Part shown: piece by piece, positions 15,207 to 22,200 of the stretch
How positions within the stretch are numbered: the stretch's first letter is position 1
How the letters are laid out: the number at the start of each line of letters is the position of its first letter
NCBI GenBank assembly: GCA_035533215.1
Contig: DATLUG010000034.1
Location: forward strand, 1-22,200
Reading direction: 5' to 3'
DNA from: DAHUZL01 sp035533215
Lineage (GTDB): Bacteria > Chloroflexota > Dormibacteria > Aeolococcales > Bog-877
Length of the DNA stretch: 22,200 nt
The notes under the pieces: generated by a model
Database searches by the model: none
What the model was told of the DNA's origin: nothing
The model's input: only the letters and a program-made list of their open reading frames with translations
Position numbers and translations under genes: made by a program

Positions 15207-16640
15207 CCGGACCTTGCGACCGTCGGCCCCGCGGCCCGCTCGACCGGTCCACCGGCCCGCGCACGCCCGAAGGTCCCGCCCGCCCGGCGGCCATCGCTCG
15301 GCAGCCGGCCGCCGGCCGCCCGGGGCCGACGAAGCGCCCCGGCTCCCGGCATCGGGGGGGGCGCCCCGCTCCGAGTCGGTCTCGACCGAGGGCAGCGCCA
15401 CCGTGATCGCCCCCGCTGGGTCCTCGGGACCCGCGGATCGTGAGCCGCCGATCGGAGAGGGCGGCCTGGAGACGCGAAGCCCAGGCAGAGCGTCGCCCTC
15501 CCGGCGACGCGGCCGCGGGCGGGTCCGGCCTCCGCCCCGCTGGCTGGGGGTGCGCGGCGAGGAGCGATTCGGTCCGCCGCCGGAGCCGCCCTGCCCGGAC
15601 GCGCCGCTCGTCCCGGCGCCCATGCCCCACGGCGGGAAGACACGGCACGGGACCTCGGCACCGTCCGGTCCACCACCGGTGGCCGGGCGACGTCGCCGCC
15701 GTCCGCTGGGAACGCTCCTTGGTCCCGATCGGCGCCGCTGCCTCCTCGACCGCGGTCGGCGTGGGTGCAGGCACGATCACCGGTGAGCGGAGGCTGGAGG
15801 GGTTTCGGGGGACCGCGGAGCGGCGGGCCGCGTGCGGGTGAACCCGAGCGGAGCCGAGCCCGACTCTCTGAACCGCGCCGCGGTCGACGCCCACCACCTC
15901 ACCGGCCGGGGCGCGGGTGGCGGCGCGGCGGCGATGTCTGGTCCCATCCGAGGGTCCGGAGCGCTGAGGCGGGCTCGACCGCTCCCCGCCACCGGGGCCT
16001 GTCCGCGAGCGGCCGACCCGCGCCACCGCTGCCGCGAGCATCAACGACCGGTCCCACCGACTGACGCTCGCCAATCCGAGCGCCGCCGGTGCCGGCAGTC
16101 CGCGGCGGCTGCCGGTCGCGCTCCCTCTCGGGCCGCGTTCGTCAGGGCTCGGGGCAGGGATGCACCGGTGGGACGAGCGCTGCGGCAGTGCGGCCGGACG
16201 GGGTCGGATGGGTGAGATGGAGCCGCCCGGGCGGAGGCAGGGGGACCACGGTCAGCCACCTCCGACGACTGCGCCCGCCCGAGCGGCGACGTGAACCCGC
16301 TGATCCGACATCCGGCGCCACCCCCCCTGGCGGGAGGTGCGCCACTGCCAGGGGCGACCCCAACGTGGATCGCCGCACTGACGGCCGGGAAGGCACTCCC
16401 GCTCCCGGCCCCTGGCGGCCGCTCGCCGGTCCAGGTCGCGGCCGGCGAGGCGATGGCCGGCGATCGTGTCGTCGCGTCGAGACGCCGACCGATGGCTGCG
16501 TCTCCGAGGCCGGCCGGGCCCCAGCCATCGGGTCGGAGCGCCGGTCCGAGTGCCCGTCCGCGGCGGAGGATGATCTGGAGCGGGCGCGCTCCTTGATCCC
16601 CTTTGCCGCTGCTCGTGACAAGCCGCGGGCCACCCTGGAG
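15207..16640. other. Coding-poor region, no gene recognised
   Basis: About 1.4 kb. Several long open frames cross it on both strands, but all are dominated by Arg, Pro, Gly, Ser and Ala without hydrophobic-core or motif patterns, as expected from GC-rich DNA without stops. None shows a family I know. It may be an eroded gene or true spacer ahead of the LLM-hemerythrin gene. No RNA gene, IS end or CRISPR-like repeat was seen. Confidence 0.5.
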
Positions 16641-16648
16641 CCGGTGAG

Positions 16649-18199
16649 ATGACTGACTACGGACACGAGCTGCAGTTCGGAGTGTTTCTCACCCCTGCGG
16701 TGGGCAGCGCCCACCGGGTGGTGGAGCTGGCCAAGCTGGCGGAGCTGGTGGGGCTGGATCTGGTCACGGTCCAGGATCACCCCTACCAGCCCCGCCTGAT
16801 GGATGCCTGGACCCTGCTCTCCTACTGCGCCGCGGAGACCTCGAGCGTGCGCCTTGCGCCCAACGTGCTGAACCTACCCCTGCGCCAGCCCGTGGTCCTC
16901 GCCCGCAGCGCCGCGACGTTGGACATCCTGAGCGGAGGACGCGTCGAGCTGGGGCTGGGCGCGGGCGCCTTCTGGGACGCCATCGCCGCCTCTGGGGGCC
17001 GAAGGCTGAGCCCGGGGCAGAGCGTCGACGCTCTCTCCGAAGCGATCGACATCATCCGGGCGATATGGGCCGATTCGGGCGGCGGGCTCGAGCACCGCGG
17101 CCAGCACTACCAGGTGGTCGGGGCCAAGCCCGGCCCCAGGCCAGCGCACCCGATCGAGATCTGGCTCGGCGCCCTCAAGCCCCGCATGCTGGCCCTGACC
17201 GGAGCCAAGGCGAACGGGTGGCTGCCCAGCTTGGGCGATGCCGCGATCGAGGACCTGGGACGGATGAGCGCCGCCATCGACGAGGCGGCCGAGGCCGCGG
17301 GCCGGGCCCCGTCCGAGGTTCGCCGCCTGTACAACATCACCGGCGGCTTCGGCGGCTCGCCCGAGTTCCTCCAGGGCCAGCCCCGGGACTGGGCGCAGCA
17401 GCTGAGCGAGCTCACCCTGACCCTGGGATTCACCACCTTCATCCTCGGGTCGGACTCGGCCGATCACCTCAACCGGTTCGCCGCGGAGGTGGTGCCGGCG
17501 GTGCGCGAGCTGGTCATGGATGAGCGGGGCCGGGCCGAGACGCAACCGGAACCGGAACCGGTGCCGGGTGCGCTGAGCTCGCGGACGTTGCGCCCGCCAG
17601 CCAGCCTCTTCGCCGTGGTCCCGACCCCATCCCCCTCGAGGCGACTGAGCAGGGGGGTCCCCTGGGACGAGGCAACACGTCCCGCCGGCCCGCCGCCCGA
17701 CCCCCGCAGGCTCTTCACCGTAGAAGAGCAGGCCAACGGGCAGCACCTGATCGACGTCCATGACGCCCTCCGTCAGGAGCTGGAGCGCCTCCGGGACCTG
17801 GTCTCGCAGGTGGCCGAGGGAACGGTGGGGATCGGAGCGGCGCGATCGTTCATCCACACCATGGCGCTGCGTCAGAACAGCTGGACGCTGGGCGCGTTCT
17901 GCGCCTCCTACTGTCGCATCGTCAGCAGCCATCACACGCTCGAGGACCGCAGCGTCTTTCCGCACCTGCGGCGCCGGGATGGCCGCCTGTCCACGGTGGT
18001 GGACCGCCTCGAGCAGGAGCACCGGGTCATCGCCGACATCCTGGAGCAGGTCGATCGCGCCCTGGTGGCAGTGGTGTCCCAGCCAGAGGGCATGGCCAGC
18101 TTGCACCAGGCGATCGACCTGCTCACGGACGCCCTGCTGTCCCACCTGTCCTATGAGGAGCGCGAGCTGGTCGAGCCTCTCTCGAGATTGGGGTTCTGA
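16649..18199 (+). CDS. LLM flavin oxidoreductase fused to a hemerythrin (HHE) domain
   Basis: 516 residues in two parts. Residues 1-290 are a luciferase-like monooxygenase TIM barrel: LQFGVFLTPA at the start, LDILSGGRVELGLGAGAFWDAI near 91-112, HPIEIWLGALKPRML near 167-181. Residues 291-355 are a Pro/Arg/Ser-rich linker. Residues 360-515 form a four-helix hemerythrin-type domain with candidate iron ligands His371, His428/429, Glu432, His458, His499 and Glu503/504. The flavin part probably uses FMN or F420; the di-iron part may bind oxygen or NO and could serve as sensor or electron partner. The ATG has a GGAG site 8 bases upstream. It is the only intact gene between 15.2 and 19.4 kb; no operon partner. 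Confidence 0.88.
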   Translation: MTDYGHELQFGVFLTPAVGSAHRVVELAKLAELVGLDLVTVQDHPYQPRLMDAWTLLSYCAAETSSVRLAPNVLNLPLRQPVVLARSAATLDILSGGRVELGLGAGAFWDAIAASGGRRLSPGQSVDALSEAIDIIRAIWADSGGGLEHRGQHYQVVGAKPGPRPAHPIEIWLGALKPRMLALTGAKANGWLPSLGDAAIEDLGRMSAAIDEAAEAAGRAPSEVRRLYNITGGFGGSPEFLQGQPRDWAQQLSELTLTLGFTTFILGSDSADHLNRFAAEVVPAVRELVMDERGRAETQPEPEPVPGALSSRTLRPPASLFAVVPTPSPSRRLSRGVPWDEATRPAGPPPDPRRLFTVEEQANGQHLIDVHDALRQELERLRDLVSQVAEGTVGIGAARSFIHTMALRQNSWTLGAFCASYCRIVSSHHTLEDRSVFPHLRRRDGRLSTVVDRLEQEHRVIADILEQVDRALVAVVSQPEGMASLHQAIDLLTDALLSHLSYEERELVEPLSRLGF

Positions 18200-18495
18200 A
18201 TGTGCCCGAGGGAGATCTGGTCGGCTGCCGATCGATCGAGGTGAAGCCCTGGCGGAGCGATGGTCTGCCCTGGCCGCGGCGCGATCCACCGGCTCCTGCG
18301 GCGACGCATCCCGCTCGGGCCCCACGGGCCGAGATCCCGCGTGCACTGCTCCCGGAGGTACCGAGCGGCCCGTCTCCCGAAGGCGTGCGTGGGGCGGTGT
18401 TCATGATGCCGGCGGCCGCGGCGAGGTAGCCGAACACCTCCGGCGCCCGCTCCCGGCCCGGCCGCTCGGTCCCGGAGGACTGGCCCGCTCGGCGG
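18200..18495. other. Spacer between the LLM-hemerythrin gene and a gene relic
   Basis: About 300 bases. No frame gives a convincing protein and no hairpin with a T-tract is seen after the stop at 18199. Confidence 0.4.
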
Positions 18496-19154
18496 GTGGG
18501 AGAGCCACTCGAGGTGGGCCTGGAGCTGGGAGCCCGACCGGCCTTCGGGTGGGCGGTGGACTGGCCTGGCTGGTGCCGCTCCGGCAGGGGCGAGTCGGGC
18601 GCCTGCTCGACCCTCGCCGACGATTTGCCCCGCGACCTCCAGGTCATCGCCCGCGTCTCGACCGATCCCTCCGGCCCCAAGCCGCCTTCCCTCGCCGCGG
18701 TGGAGCGGCTGCCGGGGTCGGGCGGCACCGAGCGCGGCAGCCTCGACGCCATCGGTGCCAGCGACCGGCGCCGCTGTCGCCCGCCCCTCGCGGGCGGCTG
18801 GCCGCCATCCTCGCTGCCCGCGGTGACCGCTTCGACGAAGTCGCCCCCGCCGCCCCACCGCGGCTGCGCGAGGGTCCCCCGGGAGTTGGGGCGGGATCGC
18901 GGTCAGGTGATCGGCCACATCGGGGGTGGGCGACTTCATGTTCGCCCACAGGCTGGGAGTGCCGCCCAACGATGCGCCCCTCGACGACGAGGCCGTCGCC
19001 GATCGCCGCCTGGCCGTGTTGGACGCAGTGCGCAAGCCCGGGAACCTCGACCCGGGTCAACGGGCCGGGCCGCCCGCTACTTCGTGCGGCGCTCGGCCTG
19101 GCACGTCCCCGGCCACTCTGGGAGATCGAGGACACGGGCGAGCCGCCCATCTGA
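18496..19154 (+). pseudogene. Frameshifted relic of a conserved soil-bacterial protein (DinB-like)
   Basis: A protein of about 215 residues can be followed across three plus-strand frames. It opens at GTG 18496 (EVGLELGARPAFGWAVDWPGWCRSG), passes ERLPGSGGTE, then in another frame RLAAILAARGDRFDEVAPAAP, then ELGRDRGQVIGHIGGG, then DFMFAHRLGVPPND with AVLDAVR, then RYFVRRSAWHV, and ends WEIEDTGEPPI with TGA at 19154. I recall this order of motifs from a family of uncharacterised actinobacterial/Chloroflexota proteins resembling DinB-type helical bundles. At least five single-base shifts are needed, near 18775, 18885 (run of five C), 18927 (G run), 19065 and 19115. It is either a decaying pseudogene or a place of base-calling errors at homopolymers. 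Confidence 0.65.
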
Positions 19155-19476
19155 GCCATGGCGCGAGAGCGGGTCAGCCTGGGCCTCACGCGGATCGCAT
19201 CCACGCCGCCACCGATCCGCGCCTCGGCGGCGCGACACATCTCGCGGCGGCCACCGCACCGGTTCTTCAGGCGCCCAGATCCCGGTGGAGGGAGACCGGG
19301 GGCAAACCCGCGATTGTCACCCCGCGGATTGAGATCCGGCTGTAGCCGGCCGGAATGTGTCGCTGAAGTCGGCGATGTCAGGCCTGCGGCTAGCGCGGTC
19401 GTCCCCGATGGGGCCTGATCCAATTGCGCGGCGGTAGCCGGAACCAGTCCCCAGCACCGACTCCGCGCCGCGTTCG
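19155..19476. other. Spacer between the gene relic and the ankyrin gene
   Basis: About 320 bases with convergent genes on either side. No protein family, RNA gene or clear terminator recognised. Confidence 0.4.
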
Positions 19477-20907
19477 TCAGGCTTGCGCGTCACCGGCCAG
19501 TCCGCGGGAGCGCAGCAGTTCGAGTACAGCGGCGCTCGGCTGCTTCGGCTCGTCCGGGTCGAACGTGATCCCCTCTAGCGAGGCGCCCGCGTCGATCAGT
19601 AGCGATACGGTCGCCACCCAATCCGGCGCCGGAGCGCTGTCCGGAGTCTCGCCGCTGCCCACGAGCGCCCATCCGAGCGGCTGACTGTGCCAACGCGTGT
19701 CACGCGCGCTGAGGTCGGCACCGCGAGCGAGCAGCAGGCCCACGGTCTCGGCGCTCCCAGCGTAGGCAGCAGCGTGCAGCGCGGTCGCGCCGTCGTCGCC
19801 GCGGATCCCGATCGGGAAGCCGATCTCAAGCGCCAGTCCGACCGCGGGGATGTTGCCGTGCTCAGCCGTCGCCACGAGTGTGGATAGGTCGGCGGCGTCC
19901 AGGCGGTCCACCACCGCTGCCTCACTGTCGAGGAGGCCGCGGGCGGCTGCAGAATCCCCCAGGACGACCGCCTCAAGTAGCCGCTCGATGGGATCGTCAC
20001 CTGCGCGCCCGAGTAGTTTGACCGTTTCCGCAACGCCCGCGCTCAGTGCCCGGCGACGCGCAGAGCGGCCGTCCGGCCCCGCGGTGCCGGCGTCGGCGCC
20101 CGCGGCCAGGAGAACCTCCACTGCGTCCGGCCTGCCCATGGCGACCGCCTCGGCGAGCGCCTCGGCGAACAGCGCAGGCGATCCATCGGCCGCGTCGGCG
20201 AGCAGCTTAAGGCACCAAGTGCCGCCCGAGGCATACAGGGCCGCGACCAGGGTCTCGGGTCGCAGACGTGCTCCGCCGGCCAGCAGCTCCCGGATGATCG
20301 GCTCGTTGTTAGGACTCGAGTTGGCGCTCGTGACGGCACACTCCAGCGGCCGCCAGCAGTGGCCGCCCGCGGTCTCGCTCTCGATCGCGGCTCCGGCGTC
20401 GAGCAACAGACGCGTGACGGCCACCAGGCCTGGTGCGCGTGCTGGATCTAGATGAAAGCGGGAGGCACACGCCAGGTGCAGCGCTGTCCAGCCGCTGCGC
20501 GGATCGGCGCGACTGGCAGCGCCGGGGTCACGTCGGAGCTCGGCGCTGACGCGGGAGGCATCGCCCAACACCACCGCGACCGGGAACCCGGCCTCGGCCA
20601 GCAGCGGGGTCTCCGCCAGCATCCGCGCCGCCGCCCCGATCTGAAGGTTGACGCTGAAGCGCAGGAATCGCACGACATTCTCGTCGAAGGTCGCGTTCCG
20701 CGCCTCGACCTCGCGCACCAATGCCACCCAGCTTGGCTGGCCGAACTCGCGTGCCAGGGTGAGTTGAGCTCCGGCAAGTGTGAGCGGCACGGACACCGCC
20801 GAGAATCGCTCCAACGACGCCCGATCGCCGGTCGTAGCACTGCGCAGCAGCTCCTTCGCTCGTCGCCGCAGCTGCTCAAGGTTAGGGTGCTCGGGAAGTA
20901 TCGACAT
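19477..20907 (-). CDS. Ankyrin-repeat protein
   Basis: 476 residues, no signal peptide. An amino-terminal helical segment (LEQLRRRAKELL ... LTLAREFGQPSWVALVREVE) is the usual head of a family of soil-bacterial ankyrin proteins. Ankyrin units are visible around residues 139-175 (GWTALHLACAS ... LLLDAGAAIES), 248-275 (AVEVLLAAGADAG), 371-402 (GATALHAAAYAGSAETVGLLLARGADLSARD) and 407-440, with weaker ones between. Such proteins bind other proteins; the partner is unknown. The ATG has a GGAG site 6 bases upstream. Third codon positions contain more A and T (ATA, CTT, CCT, AGT, TTG, CAA) than in aminopeptidase N or the his genes, hinting at a separate origin. Confidence 0.9.
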   Translation of the reverse strand: MSILPEHPNLEQLRRRAKELLRSATTGDRASLERFSAVSVPLTLAGAQLTLAREFGQPSWVALVREVEARNATFDENVVRFLRFSVNLQIGAAARMLAETPLLAEAGFPVAVVLGDASRVSAELRRDPGAASRADPRSGWTALHLACASRFHLDPARAPGLVAVTRLLLDAGAAIESETAGGHCWRPLECAVTSANSSPNNEPIIRELLAGGARLRPETLVAALYASGGTWCLKLLADAADGSPALFAEALAEAVAMGRPDAVEVLLAAGADAGTAGPDGRSARRRALSAGVAETVKLLGRAGDDPIERLLEAVVLGDSAAARGLLDSEAAVVDRLDAADLSTLVATAEHGNIPAVGLALEIGFPIGIRGDDGATALHAAAYAGSAETVGLLLARGADLSARDTRWHSQPLGWALVGSGETPDSAPAPDWVATVSLLIDAGASLEGITFDPDEPKQPSAAVLELLRSRGLAGDAQA

Positions 20908-21388
20908 GACATCTCCTCAGAGGCCCGTGGTCCGCGTGCCAGGCCGGGAGATCGTCACATGATCCACTGCTTCCCTACGAGAGGTGAACTCGGTTCTGCC
21001 CGCGGACCCGGAGGCGCCCTCACCCGCCCAGACACAGCCTACCACGCGGCTGTTACCACCCCCGGCATCGGCGCCCAACCTGACCAAGCGGCACCCTGGA
21101 CTGTGCGCTCCACCGTCGAGCCACGCTAGTTCCCATCGGCGAACCTATTCCCCGGGCCGGGCTTGGCGAGCTGACTCCAAGCCGTCCTTTCTGCGCGATC
21201 CGGGAGCGACAACCGAGCTGAAAGATGCTTGGCCGTCCGGAAAGGAGGGCTGCGCGAACAGGGCCGCGATCGACCTCCTCATCGCCAGAAAGAAGTCCGC
21301 GATGTGCTCAGCGCCAGTCTGAGCAGCCAGCCTCGGTGGCTAGGCGACATGATCGGCCACGAGATCCCGCCCGAGCGGGACAAACACG
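20908..21388. other. Spacer upstream of the ankyrin gene, possible gene fragments
   Basis: About 480 bases of lower GC than most of the window. A short minus-strand stretch near 21175-21325 reads like protein (TGAEHIADFFLAMRRSIAAL, then FAQPSFPDGQ) but has no clear start or family. No RNA gene or insertion sequence end recognised. Confidence 0.35.
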
Positions 21389-21412
21389 ATGGCGACGGGA
21401 ATCGAACCGCAA
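21389..21412 (-). tRNA. tRNA T-arm-like remnant
   Basis: The minus strand reads GGTTCGATTCCCGTCGCCA, very like the T-loop and 3' acceptor strand of a tRNA. The upstream half is degraded: only two T-stem pairs form, a 3-pair anticodon-like stem with CTG in the loop is the best available, and a distant TGGCG could pair with the terminal CGCCA. It is not a working tRNA gene. It may be a pseudo-tRNA or one end of an integrated element, since it lies at the far side of the DUF3631 relic from tRNA-Gly. Confidence 0.3.
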
Positions 21413-21419
21413 CCCTCTC

Positions 21420-22004
21420 CTGGGCACAGAGCCCGCCACACCTTCGACCGCCCGCCGTTGGATGAGCGCCAGCGGCGACTGGCGCAGGTGGATTCGGAGA
21501 GCCGGTGGGCCGGGCCCCGCGTGTAGCGGGGCCAGCCGCCGAGGTCGCCACAGGGGGATTGGTCGATCGCGACCAGGGCCTCGACGATCAGGGCGCTGGG
21601 GAGTGCGGGCTGCACCGGGTGCGCGTCGAAGATGGTCCGCAGGTCGCTGGGCGGTCGGACCCCAAGGCTCCCGTCCCGGTCCCGCCCAACCTTGTGCAGC
21701 TCGACGGCCCCGTTCGGGCTCGGGCCGGCCAGTCTCCGACCGCCAGGTCCGCAATGGCGAGCAGCGGCTCCCGCACGTCCAGAGTGCGGTCGCTGAGCCC
21801 ATCCAGCAGCGTGGGCCGGGTCGCCCCCGGCGCGGACCGATTGCCCGCAGCCGAGGCCTCCAGCCGCTCGCGGAAGCTTCCCGCCTCGGGCCGGACCTCG
21901 CGAACTCGGACGGGACGCACCCGCTCGTCCAGGAGTCAGCGGCGCATCACCCCGACGATCGCGCGCTCGGCGAGGGTGTCGGGCAGGTGGCCGGTGATCT
22001 CGCG
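21420..22004 (-). pseudogene. Carboxy-terminal relic of a DUF3631 protein
   Basis: From the tRNA-Gly end, the minus strand reads EITGHLPDTLAERAIVGVMRR, an in-frame TGA (21952-21954), then LLDERVRPVRVREVRPEAGSF, then GLSDRTLDVREPLLAIADLAVGDWPARAR. After a shift of frame near 21650-21690 it continues LRTIFDAHPVQPALPSALIVEALVAID and GDLGGWP. These are the motifs, in order, of DUF3631 proteins as I know them, which often form the end of primase/helicase-like proteins of plasmids, phages and integrative elements. The amino-terminal part is missing, cut at the tRNA boundary. One stop and at least one frameshift make it non-functional. Confidence 0.7.
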
Positions 22005-22006
22005 GG

Positions 22007-22078
22007 AGCGGGAGACGGGGGTCGAACCCGCGACCTTCTCCTTGGCAAGGAGACGCTCTACCACTGAGCCACTCCCGC
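22007..22078 (-). tRNA. tRNA-Gly (GCC)
   Basis: A 72-base cloverleaf on the minus strand. Acceptor GCGGGAG pairs with CTCCCGC; the D arm is GCTCAGTGGTAGAGC; the anticodon arm CTCCT-TGCCAA-GGAG carries GCC (22044-22046), reading Gly codons GGC and GGT; the T arm is GCGGG-TTCGACC-CCCGT. The discriminator base is T (U73), usual for bacterial tRNA-Gly. CCA is not encoded. The 3' end joins directly to the DUF3631 relic. Confidence 0.95.
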
Positions 22079-22093
22079 GTTCTAGTTGCTAGG

Positions 22094-22099
22094 ATTCTA
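22094..22099 (-). promoter_or_regulatory. Candidate -10 element of tRNA-Gly
   Basis: TAGAAT on the minus strand, 15 bases before the first base of the tRNA, is a good -10 box. It sits in a set of short CTAG palindromes. The -35 region is not convincing. Confidence 0.45.
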
Positions 22100-22141
22100 G
22101 CAGGGTTTCGCGCTTCGTGTGTTCTAAGCCACCGGCCATGA

Positions 22142-22159
22142 ATGACTCTTTTTGGTCAT
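22142..22159. repeat. Short inverted repeat upstream of tRNA-Gly
   Basis: ATGAC, eight bases, GTCAT, in an AT-richer patch about 65 bases upstream of the tRNA. It may be a regulator site; evidence is only the symmetry. Confidence 0.2.
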
Positions 22160-22200
22160 CCGGGCGAGTGCCAGGTGAGATCGAGGCGGGTGCCAGCCGC

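Noticed and set aside
15127..16074. A 315-codon minus-strand open frame and others across the same region.
   Set aside because: Arg/Pro/Gly/Ser-rich without any motif, and overlapping frames look just as good; typical of stop-poor GC-rich DNA.
16132..19483. A 15-base direct repeat GCCGCGTTCGTCAGG at about 16132 and 19468, flanking the LLM-hemerythrin gene and the relic.
   Set aside because: In 22 kb of this GC content a few such 15-base matches are expected by chance, and neither copy has neighbouring inverted repeats or recombinase genes.
21513..21533. Perfect hairpin GGCCCCGC, GTGTA, GCGGGGCC, considered as a terminator.
   Set aside because: No T-tract on either strand, and it falls inside the DUF3631 relic's coding sequence.
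1..22200. CRISPR arrays, insertion sequences with inverted ends, rRNA genes.
   Set aside because: No regularly spaced repeats, transposase frames or rRNA-like sequence were seen on reading both strands.

Overview
This is a very GC-rich chromosomal segment of a bacterium. Codons end almost always in G or C, GTG starts are common, there are F420/flavin-type LLM oxidoreductases, and several genes seem to start at or very near their transcription start. This fits a soil lineage such as Actinomycetota, Ca. Dormibacterota or a high-GC Chloroflexota; the sequence alone does not decide between them.

Left part (0-6.2 kb): a putative esterase and an LLM-class oxidoreductase on the minus strand, an M1 aminopeptidase N diverging on the plus strand, a convergent NUDIX hydrolase, and a short hypothetical plus-strand ORF. 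Middle (6.3-12.7 kb): a long minus-strand run, read in transcription order as glutamine synthetase-like ligase, MFS transporter, a short leader ORF with two tandem His codons, an intrinsic terminator, then hisH-hisA-hisF-hisI-hisG with overlapping ends. The five his genes cover the HisF/HisH synthase, both isomerisation and cyclohydrolase steps, and the committed first step. hisB, hisC, hisD and hisE are not in the window. The leader ORF and terminator look like a possible attenuator.

12.9-15.2 kb: a plus-strand membrane protein built from three nearly identical 64-residue units, then a minus-strand pair of an Asp-box beta-propeller and a ubiquitin-like ThiS/MoaD protein ending in Gly-Gly, joined by an ATGA overlap.

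15.2-22.2 kb is coding-poor and looks eroded. It holds one intact LLM-hemerythrin fusion gene, an intact ankyrin-repeat gene with more A/T at third codon positions, a gene relic with at least five frameshifts (18.5-19.15 kb), and the carboxy-terminal relic of a DUF3631 gene that abuts the 3' end of an intact tRNA-Gly(GCC). The last arrangement suggests the remains of an element integrated at the tRNA. The more interesting items are the his leader, the ubiquitin-like/propeller pair, the triple-repeat membrane protein, the LLM-hemerythrin fusion and the tRNA-abutting DUF3631 relic.
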